Part shown: positions 7,024 through 16,212 of the stretch, in pieces
Numbering within the stretch: position 1 is the stretch's first letter
How the letters are laid out: each line of letters opens with the position of its first letter
The notes under the pieces: generated by a model
The model's database searches: none
Told to the model about the DNA's origin: nothing
What the model saw: the letters and a program-made list of their open reading frames with translations, nothing else
DNA from: Patescibacteria group bacterium
Lineage (GTDB): Bacteria > Patescibacteriota > Patescibacteriia > Buchananbacterales > UBA6539
Assembly (NCBI GenBank): GCA_028688055.1
Contig: JAQTYZ010000004.1
Location: 1-33,020, forward strand
DNA: 33,020 nucleotides
Reading direction: 5' to 3'
Made by a program: the position numbers and the translations under genes

Positions 7024-7269
7024 ATGCCAAGACAAAACAATAACAGCTACAACAATGCAACGGCTAAACCAAAAAATTGCCACTTTTGCATTAATAACGT
7101 TGAAGATATTGATTACAAAGATATCCAAACCTTACGACGGTTTATTTCTTCATACGCTAAAATTGTACCAAGAAAGCGCAGCGGTGTTTGCTCAAAACAT
7201 CAGCGAAAATTAGCCAACGCAATTAAACGAGCCAGAGTAATGGCTTTATTGCCTTTCACCAATAAATAA
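7024..7269 (+). CDS. rpsR: Small ribosomal subunit protein bS18
   Basis: Partner of bS6 on the 30S platform. The family core is visible as [26 protein letters not shown] followed by [23 protein letters not shown], giving 81 residues with a typical basic surface. An N-terminal Asn-rich lead includes CHFC, and a further Cys lies in VCSKH, leaving possible zinc ligands (the C+ form of bS18 is known). It lies 36 bases after ssb and 4 bases before efp, so all four genes are probably co-transcribed. Confidence 0.96.
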   Translation: MPRQNNNSYNNATAKPKNCHFCINNVEDIDYKDIQTLRRFISSYAKIVPRKRSGVCSKHQRKLANAIKRARVMALLPFTNK

Positions 7270-7273
7270 ATTT

Positions 7274-7846
7274 ATGGCAATTCTAGGTACCTTAAATGAT
7301 ATCAAACAGGGCATGACTTTGATTTACAATGGTGAACCGCATAAAGTTATGATTGCAAAATTTGTTAGAATGCAGATGAGAAAACCGGTAATGCAGACAA
7401 AATTAAAAAACTTACTTAACGGTAAAGTTGTTGAATATAATTTCAAGCCAGGCGATAAAGTTGAAACCGGTGAACTAGGAACTAAAAAGGTTAATTATCT
7501 CTATGAAGCCGGCGGTGAATATTTCTTTATGGACAACGATACCTACGAGCAACTTTCCTTTAGCGCAGAAAAATTAGCTGAACAAACCAAGTGGCTAAAA
7601 GAAGGTTGTGAAGTAGAATTAATTTCTTTTAACGACGAGGCAATTAATATTGAATTACCAACCAAAATGGAATTCAAAGTTGTGGCTGCGCCCGAAGGAG
7701 TTCGAGGCGACTCGGCTCAAGGTCGAGTAACCAAGCCGGCTGAAATTGAAACCGGCGCGGAAATAAATGTTCCGCTGTTTGTTAAGGAAGGCGACGTTAT
7801 CAGAGTCAATACCGAAACCAGCGAATACGTCGAACGAGTAAGTTGA
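7274..7846 (+). CDS. efp: Translation elongation factor P, with an atypical loop tip
   Basis: Relieves ribosome stalling at polyproline stretches by entering the E site. The three-domain architecture is complete in 190 residues: KOW-like N domain (IKQGMTLIYNGEPHKV), a middle OB domain (LYEAGGEYFFMDNDTYEQLSF) and a C-terminal OB domain ending in PLFVKEGDVIRVNTETSEYVERV. Aligned without gaps to E. coli EF-P as I remember it, the loop tip PGKG with modified Lys34 corresponds here to M33-Q34-M35-R36. The normal target Lys/Arg is therefore Met, although R36 and K37 follow. No epmA/epmB- or earP-like gene is in the window. Start ATG is four bases after rpsR, with no SD. Confidence 0.95.
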   Translation: MAILGTLNDIKQGMTLIYNGEPHKVMIAKFVRMQMRKPVMQTKLKNLLNGKVVEYNFKPGDKVETGELGTKKVNYLYEAGGEYFFMDNDTYEQLSFSAEKLAEQTKWLKEGCEVELISFNDEAINIELPTKMEFKVVAAPEGVRGDSAQGRVTKPAEIETGAEINVPLFVKEGDVIRVNTETSEYVERVS

Positions 7847-7851
7847 CACAT

Positions 7852-7922
7852 ATGTGTCATCCCGAACTTGTTTCGGGATCTCAATTTTATTTTTTAGATG
7901 TTGAAACAAGTTCAGCATGACA
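7852..7922. repeat. Palindromic repeat element (REP/MITE-like) after efp
   Basis: The block opens with TGTCAT (7856-7861) and closes with ATGACA (7917-7922). Inside are two hairpins: TCCCGAA/TTCGGGA around CTTG, and ATGTTGAA with TTCAGCAT around ACAAG. The two halves also share ACTTGTTTC/GAAACAAGT, so the whole element can fold on itself. Sequences of the form TCATCCCGAACTTGTTTCGGGATC are a familiar dispersed palindrome in many bacterial genomes. It lies in the transcribed gap between efp and the small basic ORF. Confidence 0.65.
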
Positions 7923-7931
7923 ATTAATTTT

Positions 7932-8048
7932 ATGGGACAAAATAGCGCCTTAAAGGCACGAATCAAGCATGCTAAAAAAAATACCAGAATCGGAAAATTG
8001 CTTGCCAAGCGTACTAAAGATTTACGAAAACCGCAGGGTAAGAAATAG
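7932..8048 (+). CDS. Small lysine/arginine-rich protein, unknown
   Basis: A 38-residue ORF starting ATG GGA CAA and ending KPQGKK-TAG. About a third of the residues are Lys or Arg (KARIKHAKKNTRIGKLLAKR), predicted helical, which would suit an rRNA- or ribosome-associated peptide. It is the last possible gene of the rpsF operon, just before the bidirectional terminator. Its AT-rich start region without SD matches the real genes around it. An in-frame ATG at 7917 lies in the repeat element and is less likely. I recognise no family. Confidence 0.4.
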   Translation: MGQNSALKARIKHAKKNTRIGKLLAKRTKDLRKPQGKK

Positions 8049-8073
8049 TTAGCATCAACACAGTTTAACCTAA

Positions 8074-8103
8074 AAAAAACCGGGGCGTTTGCCCCGGTTT
8101 TAA
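8074..8103. terminator. Bidirectional intrinsic terminator between the efp operon and recA
   Basis: Nine-bp stem AACCGGGGC (8078-8086) with GCCCCGGTT (8091-8099), loop GTTT, flanked by an A-run on the left and T-run on the right. It can therefore end the plus-strand rpsF operon and the minus-strand ftsK-recA operon, which converge here. Confidence 0.9.
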
Positions 8104-8113
8104 AATATTTTTT

Positions 8114-9172
8114 TTACTCATCAGCCTTAACTGGTTTTTCAACCGCCACGCCTGCTTTCACTTTAGCATTAACTTCTTTTTTAATCTCCGCAATTAATTT
8201 TTGATTCTCGCGTAAAAATTGCTTGGCATTTTCTCGCCCGACGCCAAATTTGGTCTCACCCAAAGCGTAGCTATTGCCCGACTTAGTAACTACCCCGTAG
8301 GCCACGCCGGTATCCAAAGCATCACCGGCAATTGAAATACCTTCATTATACATGATATCAAATTCACAAGTCTGAAATGGCGGCGCCACTTTATTTTTTA
8401 CAATTTTAGCTTTAACGCGATTGCCGATAATCCTTTCCGCCTGCTTTATTTGGGCGGCACGGCGCACTTCAATTCTAACTGAAGAATAAAACTTCAGTGC
8501 ATTGCCACCGGTCGTTGTTTCAGGATTACCAAAAAATATTCCAATCTTATTTCTAATCTGATTGATAAATATGACCAAGGTATTACTCTTAGAAACGATG
8601 CCGGCTAATTTACGCAAAGCCTGACTCATTAACCGTGCTTGTAATCCCATATGAGAAGCACCCATATCACCTTCAATTTCCGCTTTGGGCGTCAGCGCCG
8701 CGACTGAATCAACCACGATGACATCAACGCCGTTTGACCTAACTAAAGTTTCAACAATTTCTAAAGCTTGTTCACCGGTATCGGGTTGAGAAATTAACAG
8801 ATCCTTAATGTTAACCCCGATTTTTTTGGCGTACTCTGGATCAAGCGCGTGTTCGGCATCGACAAACGCCGCAATCCCACCCACTTTTTGAACCTCAGCC
8901 ACAATATGCTGGGCTAAAGTAGTCTTGCCGGAAGCTTCCGGACCAAATATTTCAATAATTCTTCCTTTGGGAACTCCCCCAACACCTAAGGCAATATCTA
9001 AAGACAGACAACCGGTCGAAACTGCCGCTACTTCCATTCGTTTAGCATCACCCAATTTCATAATTGACCCATCACCAAATCGCTGCTTGATTTGTTCAAT
9101 CGCCTGCTCCGCTGCCGCGTGACGATTTTCCCCTCCAGTTGCGCCGGTTGATTTCATTTCTTTTTTGTTCAT
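8114..9172 (-). CDS. recA: Recombinase RecA
   Basis: Forms filaments on ssDNA for strand exchange and for activation of the SOS response. The Walker A motif GPEASGKT is at residues 77-84. The catalytic region has FVDAEHALD, and [18 protein letters not shown] holds Walker B. L2 reads [24 protein letters not shown], and the C-terminal domain is followed by a short Lys/Glu tail. At 352 residues it matches the family. It is the last of the three-gene block ftsK, rodZ-like, recA, with only eight bases between it and its upstream neighbour. I did not see a LexA-type operator. Confidence 0.98.
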   Translation of the reverse strand: MNKKEMKSTGATGGENRHAAAEQAIEQIKQRFGDGSIMKLGDAKRMEVAAVSTGCLSLDIALGVGGVPKGRIIEIFGPEASGKTTLAQHIVAEVQKVGGIAAFVDAEHALDPEYAKKIGVNIKDLLISQPDTGEQALEIVETLVRSNGVDVIVVDSVAALTPKAEIEGDMGASHMGLQARLMSQALRKLAGIVSKSNTLVIFINQIRNKIGIFFGNPETTTGGNALKFYSSVRIEVRRAAQIKQAERIIGNRVKAKIVKNKVAPPFQTCEFDIMYNEGISIAGDALDTGVAYGVVTKSGNSYALGETKFGVGRENAKQFLRENQKLIAEIKKEVNAKVKAGVAVEKPVKADE

Positions 9173-9180
9173 ACGATTCG

Positions 9181-9897
9181 CTAGTTATTAGTTGTTGAAT
9201 TATTATTTCCCTCCGCTTCATTAACCACTACTTGTCGATAAATTTTTGTTTGCTGGCCGTGTCGTTTTTCCGCCTTGAATTCAATAATATTTGCCCCTGC
9301 TTGTAAATCAATCGTCTCGTCAAAATGTCCAGCCTGATTCGCTAAAACCTGCTGACCGTTTATTTCTAAAGTTGTTTCTTTCTCAATTTGGCCGCTAACT
9401 TCGATAAACTTATTATTAATGACGATGTTATCGCTTGGCTGATCAACGATCAAAACTGGCGGGGTCAATATGGCTTTAATTTTTATTCCTAAATAGCCCA
9501 AACAGGCGATGACTAATAAAATAATTAAGGCCATTCTTATTAGGCGCGGCGTTACTAATAATTTTGCCGTCGATATTCGCTCAACCGGCTTCTTAAAATC
9601 TTTATCAGAAGTCATCACCGTTTTCGAATATATTTTTTGCTGACTGGAATATGCTGACAAATAGTCAGCGGCATTCAAGCCTAAAAATCTAGTATAAACT
9701 CTGATAAAACTTTTAGCGTAAACTTCGCCGGGCAATTTTGCTAAATCGCCCGCTTCAATCGCCCCTAAATACTTGAATGAAATATTGGTCGAATGGGCAG
9801 CCTCGCTTAAAGTTATTCCTAATTGTTCACGTGCTTCCTTTAAACGCTCGCCGAAACTTGGCACATTCGATATCTTTTTTGTACTAAAACCGACCAT
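9181..9897 (-). CDS. RodZ-like membrane-anchored helix-turn-helix protein
   Basis: Residues 14-75 form a RodZ/HTH_25-type domain ([26 protein letters not shown] then YLGAIEAGD and [14 protein letters not shown]). One transmembrane helix spans about residues 119-141. The outside part (147-225) looks like an immunoglobulin-like or glucodextranase-B-like beta domain, with [24 protein letters not shown] and NGQQV. This order is that of RodZ, which links the MreB cytoskeleton to wall synthesis, but mreB is not in the window, so the role is inferred. The tail is Asn-rich. It is tightly packed between ftsK and recA, eight bases from each. Confidence 0.8.
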   Translation of the reverse strand: MVGFSTKKISNVPSFGERLKEAREQLGITLSEAAHSTNISFKYLGAIEAGDLAKLPGEVYAKSFIRVYTRFLGLNAADYLSAYSSQQKIYSKTVMTSDKDFKKPVERISTAKLLVTPRLIRMALIILLVIACLGYLGIKIKAILTPPVLIVDQPSDNIVINNKFIEVSGQIEKETTLEINGQQVLANQAGHFDETIDLQAGANIIEFKAEKRHGQQTKIYRQVVVNEAEGNNNSTTNN

Positions 9898-9905
9898 AAA
9901 ATACT

Positions 9906-12197
9906 TTATTGAAATGTTTCATTTTCATCTTCGTCAACCTCATCATCGGGCGAATCACTATCTAATTCACCTTCATTGGTGTCGCTAATTATATCACTGC
10001 TTAACTGATTTATCAACACGTCTCGAGGCTTGGCGCCATCGCCGGGTCCAATAATTCCTTGAGCTTCAAGTAAATCCAAAATCCTCGCCGCTCGGGCATA
10101 ACCAATCCTTAATCGCCGCTGAAGTAATGAGGCCGATGCTTTACCGGCGCGAATTATTACATCTTTAGCTTCAGGTAATAAGGCATCGGAATCACCGTCG
10201 TCGACGCCAGTATGACTATCGCCAAATCCGGTGATCTGCTGTTTTTCGACAACTTCTTCAATATATTCCGGCTCCGCCCGATCCTTGAGATAATCAATCA
10301 CTTTCTTAATTTCATCATCAGACGAGAACGCACCCTGCAATCGCTTGGGCTTAGAAATTTCGGCCGAGATAAACAACATATCACCACGGCCCAATAATTT
10401 TTCCGCGCCGGACATATCTAAAATTGTTCGTGAATCAATTAATGAGGCCACGGAAAAAGCGATACGGCAAGTAATGTTAGCTTTAATCAATCCGGTGATA
10501 ACATCAACGGACGGACGCTGAGTTGCTAATACCAAATGAATTCCCACGGCACGTGACATCTGAGCTAATCTGACAATGGCCGCTTCGACCTCCGGTCCGG
10601 CCGACGCCATTAAATCAGCTAATTCGTCAATAATAATTACAATGTACGACATCTTGTCTTCGGTCTCGGCATTATAACTAGCGATATTTCGATGACGCGC
10701 GGCCGACAAAACATCAAAGCGTCGCTCCATTTCGCGAATTGACCAACGCAACGCATTGATAGTTTTTTTAACATCCGTAATAACTGGCGTTAACAAGTGC
10801 GGTATCCCATTATACATCGGCAACTCAACACGCTTCGGGTCTACCATAATAAATTTTAAATCGCCAGGGCCATTTTGGAATAATAAGCTCAAAATAACAG
10901 AATTAATACAGACGCTCTTGCCTGAGCCAGTCGATCCAGCAATTAATAAGTGAGGCATCTTATCCAAAGGTGACAGCCATGGTTTACCCATAACATCCTT
11001 GCCCAGCGCAATGGACAGACTCGAAGACCTCGTACGAAAGGAATCACTGTCCAATATTTCTTTGAGCGGCACAATAGCCGTCGCTTGGTTGGGAACTTCA
11101 ATACCCACCAATGATCGGCCAGGAATCGGGGCTTCGACTCTAATCGGGTGCGCGGCCAAGGCCAAGGCTAAATTATCGCCCAAGCCGGTAATCCGCGAAA
11201 GTTTTACTCCCTCAGCCGGCTTTAAAGTATACTGGGTAACGGTCGGACCAACTTGAGCATCTCCCATTTCAACATTGATCCCAAAATTTTGTAAAGTTTT
11301 TTCAATAATTAATTTGTTGGCTCTAAGATCACCGCCTTTGGGAACGGTCGTTTTACCGTCAAGTAAATCAAGGGGTAAGTCAATTTTGGTTCGCTTAAAT
11401 TTAGTAACGCCCATATCCAACTGCTTCGCCTCCTGTTCCTCTTCGGTCGGTTCAGGCAATTTATACCCGCCGCCCGCCTGCTCAACTTCAACTGGTTTTT
11501 GAGAAAATATCGGCTTGACCATTTTCTCATCTTCATCGTCGGCGTCTTCCTGTTCATCTTCTTCATCACCAGTTTCGTATTGGCGCTCCCGTTCAGCTTG
11601 AATCTTTTTGACCCTTCGGCTCGCCATTGAATCGTTTAAACCATTCCAATATTGTGAAAACCATTCTTTCTTTTCAAGCAATGAATGTAAAGAAACTTCA
11701 AACAAAAGCATAAAGCCAATAACAGCAATGGCCAACGATACCACTAACGAAGCCCAAAAACCCATAAACTTCAAAAATGGCCAGGCCAAAATTACCCCAA
11801 CGTAGCCGCCGCCTTCGCCGAGCCCAGCCGCCGCAATAACATCAGCGGAATGAAAAATTATATTAACTAAAGCATTGTAGCCTAAAACCAAAATAATAAA
11901 CCCCAGGGTATTGGAAAAATGATAATCATATTTGGCCGGCCGCAATAAAAAATAGCCAATTAATATCAACAAGAATGGCAAAAACCAACGATTGACGCCA
12001 AAGGTTATTTTTAAAAAACCATTGACGTAAACCCCGAGTGTGCCGGCTAAATCAAAAAGGCTCAGCAATGACAAAACTCCGAAAGTAATCAACGCCACAA
12101 TCATAATTCCGCGCTTGGTCTGTGGTGACATTTCGAGTTTTGGCGAGCCGAGATCTAGGTCACGAAGACTACCAAATTTTCTCCTTTTTCTTGCCAT
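9906..12197 (-). CDS. ftsK: DNA translocase FtsK/SpoIIIE
   Basis: Hexameric ATPase pumping chromosomal DNA through the closing septum. The N-terminal third holds four to five hydrophobic helices (from IMIVALITFGVLSLL to AVIGFMLLFEVSL). An acidic linker rich in Glu/Asp follows, then the alpha-beta motor with Walker A GSTGSGKS and Walker B IIIDELADLM, and ATQRPSVDVITGLIKANI. The C-terminal gamma winged helix has ASLLQRRLRIGYARAARI for KOPS reading. An acidic tail ends the protein. I chose ATG 12197 (763 residues) because the promoter -10 box ends 11 bases before it. The GTG at 12218 would overlap that promoter. First gene of ftsK-rodZ-recA. Confidence 0.96.
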   Translation of the reverse strand: MARKRRKFGSLRDLDLGSPKLEMSPQTKRGIMIVALITFGVLSLLSLFDLAGTLGVYVNGFLKITFGVNRWFLPFLLILIGYFLLRPAKYDYHFSNTLGFIILVLGYNALVNIIFHSADVIAAAGLGEGGGYVGVILAWPFLKFMGFWASLVVSLAIAVIGFMLLFEVSLHSLLEKKEWFSQYWNGLNDSMASRRVKKIQAERERQYETGDEEDEQEDADDEDEKMVKPIFSQKPVEVEQAGGGYKLPEPTEEEQEAKQLDMGVTKFKRTKIDLPLDLLDGKTTVPKGGDLRANKLIIEKTLQNFGINVEMGDAQVGPTVTQYTLKPAEGVKLSRITGLGDNLALALAAHPIRVEAPIPGRSLVGIEVPNQATAIVPLKEILDSDSFRTRSSSLSIALGKDVMGKPWLSPLDKMPHLLIAGSTGSGKSVCINSVILSLLFQNGPGDLKFIMVDPKRVELPMYNGIPHLLTPVITDVKKTINALRWSIREMERRFDVLSAARHRNIASYNAETEDKMSYIVIIIDELADLMASAGPEVEAAIVRLAQMSRAVGIHLVLATQRPSVDVITGLIKANITCRIAFSVASLIDSRTILDMSGAEKLLGRGDMLFISAEISKPKRLQGAFSSDDEIKKVIDYLKDRAEPEYIEEVVEKQQITGFGDSHTGVDDGDSDALLPEAKDVIIRAGKASASLLQRRLRIGYARAARILDLLEAQGIIGPGDGAKPRDVLINQLSSDIISDTNEGELDSDSPDDEVDEDENETFQ

Positions 12198-12208
12198 ATA
12201 ACTTTTAT

Positions 12209-12237
12209 ATTTTAACACATTTTTGCCGCGGGGTAAA
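12209..12237 (-). promoter_or_regulatory. Promoter of ftsK-rodZ-recA
   Basis: Minus-strand -35 TTTACC (12237-12232), 17-base spacer, -10 TAAAAT (12214-12209). The start of transcription falls about four bases before ATG 12197, so the mRNA should be nearly leaderless, with no room for an SD. Confidence 0.55.
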
Positions 12238-12242
12238 TTCTA

Positions 12243-12270
12243 AGCCCCGCCCCCTGGTGGGGGCGGGGCT
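12243..12270 (-). terminator. GC-rich hairpin after rpoC
   Basis: Twelve-bp perfect stem AGCCCCGCCCCC (12243-12254) with GGGGGCGGGGCT (12259-12270), loop TGGT. It lies 26 bases past the rpoC stop and just upstream of the ftsK promoter. The T-tract on the minus strand is poor, so efficiency as an intrinsic terminator is uncertain, but position and stability fit the end of rpoBC. Confidence 0.6.
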
Positions 12271-12295
12271 ATGTTGATTTTAAACCTATTTTATC

Positions 12296-15200
12296 CTACT
12301 TTTTTCTAGCCTGGAATCCAGTTCCCGCCGGAATCAACCGACCGATAATGACATTCTCCTTCAAACCGCGCAAGTGATCAACGCGACCTTCAACCGCCGC
12401 ATTAATCAACACGCGAGAAGTTTCTTGGAACGAAGCGGCTGACAAAAAGCTCGACGTCGAAAGTGACACTTTCGAAATTCCCAGCAACAGCTCTTCACCT
12501 TCAGCCAAATTACCGGCCCTGGCCGTATCATTGGCTTCATTAAGTTCATCGCGTTCAATCTTTTGGCCAACCAATAATTCAGTATCACCAGAAGATTTGA
12601 TCAACACTCGCGAAAACATCATTTTGACAATTAATTCAATGTGGCGATTGTCTAACTTCTGTCCCTGTGAAGAATAAATCATTTGAATTTCATCAACAAT
12701 ATAGCGCTGTGTTTCTTGTTTACCTTTCAAGGCATACAATTGGCGTAAATCTAAACTGCCGTTGGTCAGCGAGTCACCCTTGGAAACCAAATCGCCATCC
12801 TTAACCAGCAAATGAAACTCCGGCGAAATTTGGTAGATCTGCCCCTTTTCTTCCCGAACCGAAACTGTCATTTTATCTTTATCAATTTTAACCATGCCAT
12901 CGCGCTTGGCCATCACCTCTTCCGAATTAGCGTCGGTAAATATGATATCACCCTTTTTGACCGCGCTGCCGTCCTTAACCGCTAACTTAACCTTGGCTTT
13001 ACCATCAGCACCAAACGGATAAATATCTTCATCTAATTCTTCGTGCATTACTTTAACCGTTCGGAAGCGAGTTAATTTACCAGCGTCCTTTTTGGCTTCC
13101 TCAACTTTGACAATACCATCAAAATCAGCAATATAAGCTCGGTTCTTCGGTGGCCTGGCTTCAAAAATTTCTTCAACCCGAGGCAAACCTTGAGTAATGT
13201 CAAGACCGGCCACACCGCCTGTGTGGAAAGTTCGCATCGTCAACTGAGTTCCCGGCTCGCCAATACTTTGCGCCGCAATTGTTCCCACCGCTGTTCCCAT
13301 TTCAACGGGACGATTATAGGCCAAGTCCCAACCGTAACACATTCGGCAGACTCCCCGTCTGGTTTTACAATTAACAACTGAGCGCACTTTAATTTGTGGC
13401 AAATCTAATTTCTTTAATTCTTCAACAATTTTAGTGCTAACAATTTCACCCTTATCAATAATAACTTTTTTAGTGTTGGGGTCAATAATTTTATCAAAGG
13501 CATAGCGGCCCTTGACGCGATCGGCTAAATTCAAGTTAATGGCTTCACTAGCCTTTTTAGTTAAAACCAAACCTTCCGTGTCGCCACAATCTTCTTCCAC
13601 CACAATCATATCCTGCGACACATCAATCAATCGTCTGGTTAGATAACCGGCGTTAGCCGTTCTAAGCGCCGTGTCAGACAAACCTTTTCGAGCGCCGTGA
13701 GTTGAGATGAAATATTCCAACACATCAAAACCTTCTTTGAAATTTCCTTTAACCGGCAATTCAATAATGTCGCCAGCGGGGTTAGTTACCAAACCCTTAA
13801 TACCGACGATCTGAATTAGCTGACTCCAGCTACCGCGCGCACCTGATTCAACCATCGTATAAACTGGGCCATAAGGATCAAGAGTATTTTGACTCATCGC
13901 CACAATTTTATCCTTAACGCCCATCCAAATTTCAATAACTTTAGCATGTCGCTCACTGTCAGTTAATAAGCCAGTGTCAAATTGTCCCTGCACTTCATCA
14001 ACTTCTTTTTCACCTTCCGTAATAATTGCTTTGCGGCCTTCAATTTTAGGCATGTCATCCATCCCCCAGGAGTAACCGGAACGCGTCAAGTACTGCAAGC
14101 CCAAAAGTTTAACGCTATCCAAGAATTCGGCAATATTGTCCTGACCATAGATTTCCAAAAAGTCGGAGACTACTTGTCTTAAGGCCTTGCTATCAATAAT
14201 TTTATTAACGTAAGGATAGTCAGCCGGTAAAACCTGATTAAACAGAATTCGGCCAACGGTTGTTTCGATAAAATTCCCTTCAAGGCCAGCGGCTTTCATT
14301 TTTTTGGCCAACCATTCATCAGCCCGAATTTTAATCTTATTTTGGACGGTAATATTTTTTAAGTTGTAGGCCAAAACGGCTTCATCAACATCCGTGAAAA
14401 TTTTTGTGGCTTTTTCTTCATCACGCAGCAAGGTCAAGTAGTAACAACCCCAAACCATATCCTTGGTTGGTCGAGCTACCGGATCACCGGTCGCCGGCTT
14501 CAAAATGTTTTTTGAAGCAATCATTAGGTTGGCGGCTTCCCACTTGGCCTTTTCCGTTAATGGTACGTGAACCGCCATTTGGTCGCCATCAAAGTCAGCG
14601 TTGAACGCTTCGCAAACCATCGGGTGAACTTGAATCGCTTTACCTTCAATTAAAACCGGCTTAAAAGCCTGAATTCCCAAACGGTGAAGCGTTGGCGCTC
14701 GGTTCAACAAGACGTGAGCATCTTTAACAATATTTTCTAAAATGTCCCAAACTTCCGTTTTACCAGTTTCGATAAATCGATTAGCCGATCGGACATTGTG
14801 GACATACTCTTTGGCGATTAATTGACTGATGACAAACGGCTTGAATAATTCCAAAGCCATTCGTTTTGGCAAACCGCATTCGCCCAATTTTAATTTTGGT
14901 CCAACCACAATGACACTTCGACCCGAATAGTCAATTCTTTTCCCCAACAAGTTTTGGCGGAAGCGTCCCTGTTTGCCTTTCAAAATATCGGCCAAGGATT
15001 TAAGCATTCGCTTTTGGCCAGTCGAGGCCACGACCGTTTTACCGTGTCGGGCCGAGTTATCAATTAAAGCATCAACGGCTTCTTGCAACATTCGCTTTTC
15101 GTTTCGCGCAATAACTTCCGGGGCGTTTAATTCTTGCAACTGCTTAAGTCGATTGTTTCGATTAATAATTCTTCGATACAAATCATTTAAATCAGAAGTG

Positions 15201-16201
15201 GCGAATCGTCCACCATCAAGCGGCACCATTGGACGTAAGTCCGGTGGAATTACTGGCACCGTCGTCATAATCATCCATTCCGGCCGCAGTTTATTTTTCT
15301 GAAAATTTTTGGCTAAGCGCAAGCGCTTGGAAATTTTTTCTTCCTGCGGGGCGCTCGGATCATTTTTCATATCCTGCTCCAATTCATTGACCAATTTATC
15401 CATGTCAATTTTCGCCAGTAAATTTCGGACGGCTTCGGCACCGATGTCAGCATCAAAAATATGACCGTACTTCAAGGATAAATCCTGATAAACGTGTTCC
15501 GAAATAATTTTTAATGGGCGCAAATCTTTTAATTCCTGCTCCGCCATATGCAAAACTTGCTCTAACTCTTTGGTCTTTTCTTTTTTGGCGTTATCCAAGG
15601 CTAATGATTCCTTATCAACCGCGTCATGGACTTCAGCCTTATTGTCAGTCTTTTCTTGACCGGCACGCGTTTTAATCAAATTTAACTGACGAGCGGAATC
15701 AGCTTCAATTTTCTTTTTCTTAATTTTGAATTCCTGTCTAATTTGTTCCAATGTTTCCTTTTTCAAATCCTCATCAACATTAGTAATGATAAAATCGGCA
15801 AAATAAATAACTTTTTCCAAGGACTGCGGCGATAGATCTAGCATCAAGCCGATTTTTGACGGCACACCGCGCAAAAACCAAATGTGTGAAGTTGGGGAAG
15901 CTAAGTCGATATGACCCATTCGTTCGCGTCGGACAACGGAACGGGTAACCTCAACACCGCACTTGTCGCAAACAATTCCTTTATAACGAATTTTCTTATA
16001 CTTGCCACAATAACATTCCCAGTCCTTTGATGGGCCGAAAATTCGCTCGCAAAATAAACCATCTTTTTCTGGTTTTTGCGTCCGGTAGTTGATAGTTTCC
16101 GGCTTAGTGACTTCGCCATGCGACCAGTCATGAATATGCTCTGGTGACGCCAGCGACAATCTTATTGAGTCAAATTCAATTACGTTTTTTTCTTCAATCA
16201 T
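12296..16201 (-). CDS. rpoC: DNA-directed RNA polymerase subunit beta'
   Basis: Largest core subunit of RNA polymerase. The N-terminal zinc finger has Cys63, Cys65, Cys78 and Cys81 (CYCGKYKKIRYKGIVCDKC). The active-site loop NADFDGDQ begins at residue 534 and holds the three Mg-binding Asp. The second zinc site and trigger-loop region are seen as CKTRRGVCRMCYG and SIGEPGTQLTMRTFHTGG. Residues roughly 150-260 are a Lys/Glu-rich predicted coiled coil, longer than the clamp coil of E. coli and probably a lineage insertion. The length of 1301 residues is within the usual range. It follows rpoB by 11 bases and has no SD. Confidence 0.98.
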   Translation of the reverse strand: MIEEKNVIEFDSIRLSLASPEHIHDWSHGEVTKPETINYRTQKPEKDGLFCERIFGPSKDWECYCGKYKKIRYKGIVCDKCGVEVTRSVVRRERMGHIDLASPTSHIWFLRGVPSKIGLMLDLSPQSLEKVIYFADFIITNVDEDLKKETLEQIRQEFKIKKKKIEADSARQLNLIKTRAGQEKTDNKAEVHDAVDKESLALDNAKKEKTKELEQVLHMAEQELKDLRPLKIISEHVYQDLSLKYGHIFDADIGAEAVRNLLAKIDMDKLVNELEQDMKNDPSAPQEEKISKRLRLAKNFQKNKLRPEWMIMTTVPVIPPDLRPMVPLDGGRFATSDLNDLYRRIINRNNRLKQLQELNAPEVIARNEKRMLQEAVDALIDNSARHGKTVVASTGQKRMLKSLADILKGKQGRFRQNLLGKRIDYSGRSVIVVGPKLKLGECGLPKRMALELFKPFVISQLIAKEYVHNVRSANRFIETGKTEVWDILENIVKDAHVLLNRAPTLHRLGIQAFKPVLIEGKAIQVHPMVCEAFNADFDGDQMAVHVPLTEKAKWEAANLMIASKNILKPATGDPVARPTKDMVWGCYYLTLLRDEEKATKIFTDVDEAVLAYNLKNITVQNKIKIRADEWLAKKMKAAGLEGNFIETTVGRILFNQVLPADYPYVNKIIDSKALRQVVSDFLEIYGQDNIAEFLDSVKLLGLQYLTRSGYSWGMDDMPKIEGRKAIITEGEKEVDEVQGQFDTGLLTDSERHAKVIEIWMGVKDKIVAMSQNTLDPYGPVYTMVESGARGSWSQLIQIVGIKGLVTNPAGDIIELPVKGNFKEGFDVLEYFISTHGARKGLSDTALRTANAGYLTRRLIDVSQDMIVVEEDCGDTEGLVLTKKASEAINLNLADRVKGRYAFDKIIDPNTKKVIIDKGEIVSTKIVEELKKLDLPQIKVRSVVNCKTRRGVCRMCYGWDLAYNRPVEMGTAVGTIAAQSIGEPGTQLTMRTFHTGGVAGLDITQGLPRVEEIFEARPPKNRAYIADFDGIVKVEEAKKDAGKLTRFRTVKVMHEELDEDIYPFGADGKAKVKLAVKDGSAVKKGDIIFTDANSEEVMAKRDGMVKIDKDKMTVSVREEKGQIYQISPEFHLLVKDGDLVSKGDSLTNGSLDLRQLYALKGKQETQRYIVDEIQMIYSSQGQKLDNRHIELIVKMMFSRVLIKSSGDTELLVGQKIERDELNEANDTARAGNLAEGEELLLGISKVSLSTSSFLSAASFQETSRVLINAAVEGRVDHLRGLKENVIIGRLIPAGTGFQARKK

Positions 16202-16212
16202 AAATTTGGAAT

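Noticed and set aside
7655-8008. 117-residue ORF on the minus strand across the efp end
   Set aside because: It runs antisense to efp, through the palindromic repeat and the small basic ORF.
8114-9172. LexA-controlled recA operator
   Set aside because: I found no convincing palindromic SOS box upstream of ftsK or recA.
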